DNA of 38,469 bases from Oscillospiraceae bacterium. GTDB lineage: Bacteria; Bacillota; Clostridia; Oscillospirales; Ruminococcaceae. The DNA lies in contig JAFRTG010000020.1 in assembly GCA_017427265.1 (NCBI GenBank), forward strand, positions 1-38,469, given 5' to 3'. The position numbers and the translations under genes are program-made. Each line of letters opens with the position of its first letter. Position 1 is the first letter of the stretch. Below, piece by piece: positions 33,003 through 38,469 of this stretch. The notes below the pieces were generated by a model. It was not told the DNA's origin. It did not search any database and saw only the letters and a list, made by a program, of their open reading frames with translations.

Positions 33003-34747
33003 CTCCTTTCTGCCCAGCCCATTGCTGTGAGATATTCCGCAAGCGCGTCGTTCAGATTCTCCGCCGTGCCGCCCGCGCCGCTGCCGGTCACGAGCTGCAC
33101 CTTGTAGGCGTCGATCACGGCATCGCAGGGATCTATGCGGCGGAATTTGGCACCGGGCTTCTTGTCAATCTTGATCTCGCCGAAACTGTTCTGCACGGTA
33201 ACAGCATTGAGCATCGACCATGTCAGGAGCTCATTGCTGTTATCATATTCGAGCTGATGCCCTTTGCAGAGCAGCCGCACTGCAACTGTCGCATCATCAA
33301 GATTTCGCGCGGACTGCGTAATTGAGACAATTGGGCAGCCAAATGCTTCCAGATCACTGAGAATACCGGCTGCATTATGTGGATCATAGCCGATTGCCTG
33401 ATATTGCAGCCCGTACTGATCTCGCAGCGCTGCAAGATGCGAGAGGATGAATTTGTAATCGGTCATATAGTCAGATTCGCCGCCTGTGACCGTCATGAGC
33501 CCGTTCTGTTCCCAAAGATCATAGGGAGCAAGATCCGTTTCGATATGCTCCTGCATTCTGCCGTATGGCATGAAGCTATGACTGTAGATATAGAATCTAC
33601 CTTCACCGAGCGGAAACAGCAGCACAAGCGTTGTCAGGTCGCCCCCGCTCGACAGGTCAAGACCGACGAAGCAGCGCGTATATCCTGCCTGCACAATATC
33701 TGCAAGGCTGCGGGATGTTCCGCAGGCCTTCCAATGATCGGGATGCAGATAGCGGTTGTCCGCATGCCGAATCCAAAGATTACAGCATTTGATGACGAAA
33801 TCCTTGAGATCGTCTCCGCCGGAATCTTTCGCAGTCTGCGCATCATGCAGCATGGTCTCATAAGCATCATGGTCAATCTCGAAAATAGGATTCGCTTTGA
33901 TGTAATTCGCCGGATCCCAGATATCATCGCCATCGTCGAGGCAGTGAATATCCACAAAGAAATCCTCAGCGGTATAATCGCCGCGCAGGATCCCGACGGC
34001 GTAATCATCCATTTCCTTGCACCAGCTCCGCAGATTATCGCCGCGTGTCGTGATCATTGAGACAAGCGTTTCTTTCAGCTTTCTGGTACCGTTGTAGATT
34101 GCCTTGTAAACCTTGTTGTCCTTGTGCTGATGCAACTCGTCGATGCTAGCGAAGATGCTGCGGAAGCCGTCGTCAAGCCCGCCCTCGCGGGAAAGCGCCT
34201 CGATCGTGCAGTGCGTATTCTTCGCCTCGATCATGGATTTATAATCCTTGATCTCGAAGAAAGCGCCGAGATCCGCGTCCGCGCTGATGAACTGCTTCAT
34301 CTGCTCCCATGCAAGCCGCGCCTGCCGCTTTTTTGTCGCCGCCGTGAACAGCTTGCCGTGCATATAGCCGGAGAATCCCGCGATATAGGTTCCCATGATA
34401 CCGTTCTCAAAGGTCTTGCCGTTCTGACGGGCAATGCTCTTGTAACGGCGGCGGAATCTACGATAATGCGTGCCGGACTTCATCCAGCCGAAAGTGCAGC
34501 CGAGCGAAAAGATCTGACTGCCGATCAACCGCACCGGACGAGGTTCTTCGCCCTCGGAGATTGTCAATGTCTCAGCATATTCGAGGACACGCTCCGATGC
34601 TTCAATGTCCCAGTAATACGGGAAATCCTTTGTATTCTGCTTTTCAAGATTGCTCAGATGCCTCTGACATGCCAGCCGGTGCAGCTGACAGGCGACACGC
34701 ACGCCGGAAACAACCAACCGTGCGTATTCTGTGACACGGTCTTTCAC
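32999..34747 (-). CDS. terL: Terminase large subunit
   Basis: This is the ATP-driven DNA packaging motor and nuclease. The 582 residues include the Walker A variant ARQNGKTF (106-113), Walker B IFASIDELHQH (198-208), motif III SMITTRG and the nuclease centre with FVGLDLSSGGDLTTL (360-374), then YDPHNA and, late, DPCDAVIDAYK. This is the HK97-type Terminase_1 layout. The start is GTG at 34747, overlapping the TerS stop as GTGA. Confidence 0.95.
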   Translation of the reverse strand: MKDRVTEYARLVVSGVRVACQLHRLACQRHLSNLEKQNTKDFPYYWDIEASERVLEYAETLTISEGEEPRPVRLIGSQIFSLGCTFGWMKSGTHYRRFRRRYKSIARQNGKTFENGIMGTYIAGFSGYMHGKLFTAATKKRQARLAWEQMKQFISADADLGAFFEIKDYKSMIEAKNTHCTIEALSREGGLDDGFRSIFASIDELHQHKDNKVYKAIYNGTRKLKETLVSMITTRGDNLRSWCKEMDDYAVGILRGDYTAEDFFVDIHCLDDGDDIWDPANYIKANPIFEIDHDAYETMLHDAQTAKDSGGDDLKDFVIKCCNLWIRHADNRYLHPDHWKACGTSRSLADIVQAGYTRCFVGLDLSSGGDLTTLVLLFPLGEGRFYIYSHSFMPYGRMQEHIETDLAPYDLWEQNGLMTVTGGESDYMTDYKFILSHLAALRDQYGLQYQAIGYDPHNAAGILSDLEAFGCPIVSITQSARNLDDATVAVRLLCKGHQLEYDNSNELLTWSMLNAVTVQNSFGEIKIDKKPGAKFRRIDPCDAVIDAYKVQLVTGSGAGGTAENLNDALAEYLTAMGWAERS

Positions 34748-35262
34748 CCGGCATCACGCTTTTGAAGAAACTTCGCAAACTTGTTTTCAGCAGGCGTTTC
34801 ATTCTGCTTCTGCGGGATCACAATCTTGCAACGTGCAGAGATTGTCAGACCAAGCTCACGCGCTGCGGACTGTGCCTGCCGGAACAGTCTGTCCTGAACG
34901 CGCTGTGCCGTATCAAGTGCCTTGATATAAAGCATCTGCACTTCGATGTCACTGTCCGGAGATGGTTTTTTTCGGACAGTTGCCCGCAGTGTTCGCACGG
35001 CGTCCTCATAGAGCGATTCTGCTGTCACATACCGTGCAACCGCATCGGTATCGGTCTCGCCGATAATGCCGAGCGCAGAAAGCTGCTCCGCGATAGTACA
35101 AAAGCGGCGTTTCTGCGCTGCTGTCAGATAGCTGGGCGGCTGAAACTCATCAGGGCAAACCGGTGTGATCTCATTCTGATGCCGCTCAACAATTTCCTTT
35201 TTTGTCAGATGCTTTTTGCCCTTTGCCTGAATCAGCTCAATCGGTTCCCGCGGTCTTGCCAT
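34744..35262 (-). CDS. terS: Terminase small subunit (P27-like)
   Basis: The 172 residues start MARPREPIELIQAKGKKHLT and carry PPSYLTAAQKRRFCTIAEQL. The helical middle and the C-terminal tail KFAKFLQKRDAG match P27-family small terminases, which recognise the packaging site. I chose the ATG at 35262 with AGAGG. A packaging (cos) site may lie in the gene-free 90 bases between this gene and HNH; I see no proof. Confidence 0.86.
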   Translation of the reverse strand: MARPREPIELIQAKGKKHLTKKEIVERHQNEITPVCPDEFQPPSYLTAAQKRRFCTIAEQLSALGIIGETDTDAVARYVTAESLYEDAVRTLRATVRKKPSPDSDIEVQMLYIKALDTAQRVQDRLFRQAQSAARELGLTISARCKIVIPQKQNETPAENKFAKFLQKRDAG

Positions 35263-35352
35263 GCATATCACCTCTGTTTTCGCGGTTTAGGGAATTTGTT
35301 GCACAAAACATAGCTTCTGTGCTCGTTACCCTCTTAGGTGCCTCAAACTTTT

Positions 35353-35823
35353 TTACCCACCCCCTAGGGTACTGAGATCCAGCACACCGGGCTCAGGCTT
35401 GCGCTTGAATCTGCCTGCATGCCGGAGATTGTGGCAGTGGGTACAGACTGCTTCGAGATTGTCCCAGTCGAGCCGGCGTTCCCAACCTTCGGGGGTCTGG
35501 ATCGGCTGAATGTGATGCACCTCGCAGGCGATCCCTGCGCAGCCGCTGTCGATCTGTGCCTCGCATCGGTAGGATACCGCATTCAGCTTTGCACGGCTCG
35601 TGCGCTTCCAGTCTGATCCGCGGTAGAACGCCGCGCAGCGGTCATCCTTCCGCGGATGCGCAGTGCGGTATCTCTTTACTCTTGCTGCGCGTTTCCTTGC
35701 GTGAGCTTCCTCGGCTGCCTCCTGCATGACTGGCTTGCAGCCGGCACAGTAGCGCGAACCGACAGGGATCAGCTTCCCGCAGCGCGGACAAGGCGTCAAT
35801 GCAATGCGATCACCTGCTTTCAT
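35353..35823 (-). CDS. HNH endonuclease (packaging-associated)
   Basis: This nuclease works with terminase in HK97-like phages, where an HNH protein is needed for cos cleavage. The 156 residues have an N-terminal zinc ribbon (CPRCGK, CAGC) and an HNH core: CEVHHIQPI, then LDWDNLEAVCTHCHNLRH. The ATG at 35823 lies only a few bases behind the U run of a strong terminator and has no ribosome site of its own except inside that hairpin. First gene of the late operon. Confidence 0.93.
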   Translation of the reverse strand: MKAGDRIALTPCPRCGKLIPVGSRYCAGCKPVMQEAAEEAHARKRAARVKRYRTAHPRKDDRCAAFYRGSDWKRTSRAKLNAVSYRCEAQIDSGCAGIACEVHHIQPIQTPEGWERRLDWDNLEAVCTHCHNLRHAGRFKRKPEPGVLDLSTLGGG

Positions 35824-35827
35824 AGAA

Positions 35828-35859
35828 ACAAAAAAGCACCCGAGCTAACTCAGGTGCTT
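35828..35859 (-). terminator. Terminator immediately ahead of the late genes
   Basis: On the minus strand AAGCACC-T-GAG, loop TTAG, CTC-G-GGTGCTT followed by TTTT. The 11-bp stem has one U-G pair. It is oriented to stop transcription entering the HNH gene, which starts five bases later. Confidence 0.88.
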
Positions 35860-36005
35860 TCGCATATTCAATTGCCGGAAAAGTTCCCGCATCATACGGA
35901 TTGTGTATGTGTTTCCTCGCAGTTCCGGTGCTGTAAATTCGACAGAGCAGGGAAAGCCGCGCCGCGGCACGGGGAAAAGCTGCTGTTACTCTGTCGCTTT
36001 TTCAC
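35834..36005 (-). ncRNA. Structured leader RNA or small RNA ahead of the late operon
   Basis: Read on the minus strand from the promoter at 36012-36017, this 170-nt stretch has no convincing gene. It folds into CGACAGAG/CTCTGTCG (35940-35947 with 35989-35996) with AGCAG/CTGCT and GCCGC/GCGGC inside. A second arm is closed by CCGGAA/TTCCGG (35875-35880 with 35923-35928). The terminator at 35828-35859 ends it. It could be an attenuator for the late operon or a stand-alone phage small RNA. Confidence 0.5.
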
Positions 36006-36011
36006 ACCTAA

Positions 36012-36017
36012 ATTGTA
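36012..36017 (-). promoter_or_regulatory. Candidate late promoter (extended -10, poor -35)
   Basis: On the minus strand TACAAT (36012-36017) is preceded by TGC, making an extended -10. The -35 position 17 bases upstream (GGTATA) is poor. Such a promoter often needs an activator, and a DUF1492/ArpU-like protein is encoded nearby. Confidence 0.5.
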
Positions 36018-36109
36018 GCACAGATGCAATATGATATACCATGATATTTTCAAAAAATAATGTACAAAATTTGAACGCAATATTTGTGCACCTTTTTCAT
36101 TCAATTCGC

Positions 36110-36138
36110 TTGACAATGCGCATAATGCGTGTTATAAT
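36110..36138 (+). promoter_or_regulatory. hicAB promoter with spacer operator
   Basis: TTGACA (36110-36115), 17 bases, TATAAT (36133-36138): perfect consensus. The spacer holds the inverted repeat CGCAT-A-ATGCG (36119-36129). A repressor bound there would block RNA polymerase, and HicB, with its DNA-binding C-terminus, is the obvious candidate. Confidence 0.87.
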
Positions 36139-36157
36139 ATATACAGGAGGTGAGGAA

Positions 36158-36343
36158 ATGACAGCAAAGGAAATGCTCAGGATCTTGAAAGCCGATGGCT
36201 GGATAGAGAAATCACAAAGAGGATCACATCTTCAACTGGTACATCCTCACAAACCGGGCAAAGTTACAGTTCCGATGCATACCGGCAAAGACCTTGATCC
36301 AAAAACAGCAAACTCAATCCTAAAACAAGCGGGGCTGAAATAA
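36158..36343 (+). CDS. hicA: HicA toxin (mRNA interferase)
   Basis: HicA cuts mRNA and arrests growth when free of HicB. The 61-residue product has the small dsRNA-binding fold: MTAKEMLRILKADGWI, then RGSHLQLVHP with the catalytic His24, VTVPMHTGKDLDPKT and SILKQAGL. The ATG at 36158 follows AGGAGGTGAGG. The order toxin then antitoxin is the usual hicAB order. It points against the surrounding phage genes. Confidence 0.94.
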   Translation: MTAKEMLRILKADGWIEKSQRGSHLQLVHPHKPGKVTVPMHTGKDLDPKTANSILKQAGLK

Positions 36344-36366
36344 GCCCCGCGAAAGGAGTGTATCAT

Positions 36367-36768
36367 ATGAAATATATTTATCCTGTCTGTATTTACCCCG
36401 GAGATAACAGCGGCTATACGGTAATTGTTCCTGATCTGCCCGGATGTGTGACCGAGGGTGAAACAATCGCAGATGCCCTTGAACAGGCGGTCGATGCAGC
36501 GTCCGGTTGGGTGCTGGATGAACTGGAAGACGGAAAGAATGCACCGGAACCGTCCAGACCGGAAGACACAAAAGCGGATGAATATGAAAGCGGCATTGTG
36601 AGTGTTATCATGCTGGATATTGACGCATACGCAGAAAAGTATGGCAATAAAGCGGTGCGTAAAAATTGTACCATTCCGGCATGGCTGAATACTGCCGCTG
36701 AAAAAGCACACCTGAACTTCTCTCAAATTCTGCAAACCGCATTGCAGGAGCGACTGCATCTCGGATAA
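36367..36768 (+). CDS. hicB: HicB antitoxin
   Basis: The 133-residue partner binds and blocks HicA. The N-terminal partial RNase H-like fold shows GYTVIVPDLPGCVTEGETI and ALEQAVDAASGWV. The C-terminal part KNCTIPAWLNTAAEKAHLNF with SQILQTALQERL is a ribbon-helix-helix DNA-binding domain, which supports autorepression at the operator upstream. I chose the ATG at 36367, with AAGGAG about ten bases before it, over the closer GTG. Confidence 0.94.
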   Translation: MKYIYPVCIYPGDNSGYTVIVPDLPGCVTEGETIADALEQAVDAASGWVLDELEDGKNAPEPSRPEDTKADEYESGIVSVIMLDIDAYAEKYGNKAVRKNCTIPAWLNTAAEKAHLNFSQILQTALQERLHLG

Positions 36769-36772
36769 AAGC

Positions 36773-36811
36773 GCCCCTCTCAGACCGCAAAGAATGCGAT
36801 TTGAGAGGGGC
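36773..36811. terminator. Bidirectional terminator between hicB and the late regulator gene
   Basis: GCCCCTCTCA (36773-36782) pairs with TGAGAGGGGC (36802-36811) and is followed by TTTCTC. It separates convergent units and would stop early transcription from running into hicAB and the late genes. Confidence 0.88.
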
Positions 36812-36820
36812 TTTCTCTGC

Positions 36821-37216
36821 CTATTCGAGATCCGGACGAAGTGTACGCACAGCATTCAGTGCGTCGCCATGCAGACGACAGATATGCTCATAGGATTGCT
36901 CGCGGTCGGCAGCGACTCTGACAAGAGTTTTCCCGTTAATGTAGACTTCCCGCAACAACTGCTGAAGTTTCTTATTCTGCACTGCGTCAATCGTATTTGC
37001 AATTTCGCGGCGCATGTTGCCGAGCATATCAAGATAAGCGGCAGCATCATTGCAGGCATCCACATACTGGGCAACTGCTTCATCAAGGGCAACACTTTGT
37101 CCTTCATGATCTTTCAACCGGATCGCCTCTGCTTTCAGCTCATGCAGGTGCTGTTCAGTACTGTTCGTGCGCTCCATACTTTCGCGATACTTTGACAAAT
37201 ACTCTTTTGCTTTCAT
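36821..37216 (-). CDS. Phage regulator, DUF1492/ArpU-like (sigma region 4-like)
   Basis: The 131 residues are helical, with coiled-coil-like central stretches (MRREIANTIDAVQNKKLQQLL). They end in YINGKTLVRVAADREQSYEH and ICRLHGDALNAVRTL, the sigma-70 region 4-like helix-turn-helix of DUF1492/ArpU proteins. These sit just ahead of the terminase genes in many Firmicutes phages and are thought to switch on late transcription. ATG with AAGGAGG. It is the last gene of the early operon seen here. Confidence 0.82.
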   Translation of the reverse strand: MKAKEYLSKYRESMERTNSTEQHLHELKAEAIRLKDHEGQSVALDEAVAQYVDACNDAAAYLDMLGNMRREIANTIDAVQNKKLQQLLREVYINGKTLVRVAADREQSYEHICRLHGDALNAVRTLRPDLE

Positions 37217-37425
37217 GTTTGCGCCTCCTTATTATCGCTTATCTCTACTACAACCAGCGGGCACCATTTCGGCTTTTTCTGTTCCCATGCTTCTTCGACG
37301 GTCTCGGCGACTCTTTCGTCGATCTCCTGCGGTGCAACAGCACACCATCCGCCGACCAGCATCGGACACACAGCACACCTTTCCGGCATTCGGAATCCTT
37401 TGATTGCGATCAGCTTCTCAGACAT
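37213..37425 (-). CDS. Small Cys-rich phage protein (70 aa)
   Basis: The product (MSEKLIAIKGFRMPERCAVC) has four cysteines in CAVC, WCAV and KWCPL, a spacing that suggests a bound zinc. It is common in Firmicutes prophages, with no known function. The ATG at 37425 follows AGGAGG; the frame is open further upstream within its neighbour, so I rejected the earlier start. It overlaps the following regulator gene by four bases. Confidence 0.75.
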   Translation of the reverse strand: MSEKLIAIKGFRMPERCAVCPMLVGGWCAVAPQEIDERVAETVEEAWEQKKPKWCPLVVVEISDNKEAQT

Positions 37426-37636
37426 CGTTGTCTGCCTCCTCCAAAAGATGCTGTTTCGTTTCCTCGACAGCAGCGTGTCCCTCTTCTGTATCCAGTAAGA
37501 CATTTACATACTTCTCGCCTTCGTCCTTCGAGTCAATCAAACCGCAGCCGAGCAGATTTCCAGCAAGGAACTGCGCTGCCATAACGACAGCCATTTCGTC
37601 AATAGACAATGATTTGATTCTTTCATATCTGGTCAT
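37418..37636 (-). CDS. Small phage protein of unknown function (72 aa)
   Basis: The product starts MTRYERIKSLSIDEMAVVMA, a pattern I know from many uncharacterised Firmicutes phage proteins. It continues with a hydrophobic stretch around GNLLGCGLI and an acidic end. The ATG at 37636 follows GGAGGTG. It overlaps the next gene by eight bases. Function is unknown. Confidence 0.75.
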   Translation of the reverse strand: MTRYERIKSLSIDEMAVVMAAQFLAGNLLGCGLIDSKDEGEKYVNVLLDTEEGHAAVEETKQHLLEEADNDV

Positions 37637-37638
37637 TC

Positions 37639-37965
37639 TCAGCACCTCCCGTCATACAGCATCCGGTACGCAATCAACACCATATCATTGCCGGTCTGCG
37701 TATTTTTCCGCATTCCGGAAATGATGATCTCAAAAATGTCATGCATTGTTTTCATGAGCATCTCCGTTCTAGGGCATTCCTTTCCGCCCTTGAAATAGCA
37801 GTCATTACAGTCGCAGTATTTGTCATTATACCGGCAGTCTTTGCACTTGATGCGCTCATAACCGGCATCGCTTGCCGGAATGTCAAATCTTTCCTCGAAT
37901 GCCTCAATCGCGGCATTCGGACAATTAAAAGCGCAGTTTGCATTGCAGAAGTTCTCGCATTTCAT
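37639..37965 (-). CDS. Cys-rich phage protein of unknown function (108 aa)
   Basis: Eleven cysteines lie in the first 64 residues (CENFCNANCAFNC, CKDCRYNDKYCDCNDCYF, CPR), which implies one or two metal sites. A helical C-terminal part follows. I recognise no family. The start overlaps the rusA stop as ATGG/TGA, so the genes are coupled. Confidence 0.75.
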   Translation of the reverse strand: MKCENFCNANCAFNCPNAAIEAFEERFDIPASDAGYERIKCKDCRYNDKYCDCNDCYFKGGKECPRTEMLMKTMHDIFEIIISGMRKNTQTGNDMVLIAYRMLYDGRC

Positions 37966-38369
37966 GGCAGCACCTCCAATTCTTCAACACGAATCCAGAT
38001 CCCTGTAATTTCAGCCCAGAATTTCTCGTTGATCTCGGACGCTACCAATGCATCGTCCTTCCAGAATCCGCAATGCGTCATGCAATCTTTCAGCAGCTTC
38101 AACAGGTTTTCAGTATCTGGCTTGGTTGTTTTATACTCACCGTCCTTGTGCTTTCCTCGCGGGAAACACCATTTTACGATCAGTCTCACACCGCAGGTAT
38201 ACGGAGCTTCTGGTTTATGCTGTGCAAGGTGCGCAATGAATTTCGATTTTGTTGCCTTTATCTCTGCGGAATCATACATATACGGTTTCCCTGTCTTCCG
38301 GTTTACAGCCAAATCCTTCTCCTGTGCCGTTACAGTCGGCGGAATCATCGGCATAAAAAACTGTATCAC
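37962..38369 (-). CDS. rusA: RusA-family Holliday junction resolvase
   Basis: This endonuclease resolves branched phage DNA before packaging. The 135 residues have the RusA core with an acidic cluster: KPDTENLLKLLKDCM (Asp85, Asp95) and GFWKDDALV (Asp105, Asp106). The second residue of the usual DxD pair is Glu87 here. The start of the family fold is seen in FFMPMIPPTVTAQEK. The start codon at 38369 is an alternative (GTG) codon behind GGAAGGAG. First early gene visible on this strand. Confidence 0.88.
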   Translation of the reverse strand: MIQFFMPMIPPTVTAQEKDLAVNRKTGKPYMYDSAEIKATKSKFIAHLAQHKPEAPYTCGVRLIVKWCFPRGKHKDGEYKTTKPDTENLLKLLKDCMTHCGFWKDDALVASEINEKFWAEITGIWIRVEELEVLP

Positions 38370-38404
38370 ATTCTCACTCCTTCCGACATTTTGTGTTCGC
38401 GGGT

Positions 38405-38469
38405 GTCAATGCAGGGTACTCACCGCAAGGCGGCTGACTTTGAAGCCGCTTGCGGTTATACCCATTGAC
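38405..38469 (-). ncRNA. Strong stem-loop element upstream of rusA
   Basis: The window edge holds a 65-base fold: GTCAATG (38405-38411) with CATTGAC (38463-38469), then GGTA with TACC, CCGCAAG (38423-38429) with CTTGCGG (38449-38455) and CGGCT (38431-38435) with AGCCG (38444-38448). It could act in the rusA leader, as a repeat, or as a replication or recombination site. The orientation is assumed from rusA. Confidence 0.5.

Noticed and set aside
35263-35352. Packaging (cos) site between HNH and TerS
   Set aside because: The place is plausible, but I can see no specific cos features, so I do not list it as a feature.
35892-36116. 74-codon minus-strand frame in the late leader
   Set aside because: It starts upstream of the promoter candidate, has no ribosome site and crosses the folded region.
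1-38469. CRISPR array, rRNA genes, insertion sequences, integrase
   Set aside because: I looked for spaced direct repeats, conserved rRNA segments and transposase or recombinase motifs on both strands and saw none.

Overview
The window looks like the chromosome of a cellulolytic gut Clostridia bacterium of the Ruminococcus type. It joins a host segment (about 1-15668) to most of a prophage (about 15669 to the right edge). Clues to the host are a secreted esterase with a dockerin-like segment, Thr-rich linkers, Gram-positive TTGACA/17/TATAAT promoters, a sortase B and a moderate G+C content. Genus level is my inference. A cellulosome-forming Ruminococcus fits best.

Host segment. Two minus-strand tRNA genes (one cut by the window start, one tRNA-Asp) are followed by recG. 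Divergent from recG, a consensus promoter leads into a yybP-ykoY-type riboswitch with its own terminator. Behind it lies a three-gene unit: a Na+-pump decarboxylase beta subunit, a gamma-like small membrane protein and a one-TM protein. rlmA, a 45-codon gene and a secreted CE2-type esterase follow. A long minus-strand run then reads, in order of transcription, cysteine desulfurase, a two-TM protein, a GNAT acetyltransferase, ThiI, a PncC/CinA-C protein, a class B sortase, a 390-base non-coding stretch with a strongly nested RNA fold, and a SpoIID/LytB-domain protein whose conserved blocks are circularly permuted. NifS and ThiI together suggest a tRNA-thiolation unit.

The junction is a plus-strand tRNA-Leu/tRNA-Gly pair behind a perfect promoter. 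The prophage begins just 3' of tRNA-Gly, so attL probably overlaps that tRNA. Integrase and attR are outside the window.

Prophage. This is an HK97-like siphovirus read mostly on the minus strand, so functional order runs right to left. It has RusA and small early genes; a DUF1492/ArpU-like late regulator; a plus-strand HicAB toxin-antitoxin cassette; a structured leader ending in a terminator; then HNH, TerS, TerL, portal, protease, capsid, connectors and major tail protein. The tail chaperones follow, with a classic A AAA AAC -1 frameshift site. Next come a 1435-residue tape measure with four 77-residue repeats, Dit, Tal, a fibre/baseplate module with a duplicated gene, holin and a two-domain endolysin. 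A small plus-strand gene next to attL is probably a lysogeny-expressed cargo gene.

The most interesting points are the permuted SpoIID domain, the unassigned structured RNA upstream of it, the Mn2+-type riboswitch on a Na+-pump gene that has no alpha subunit nearby, and the promoter-leader-terminator arrangement ahead of the late genes.
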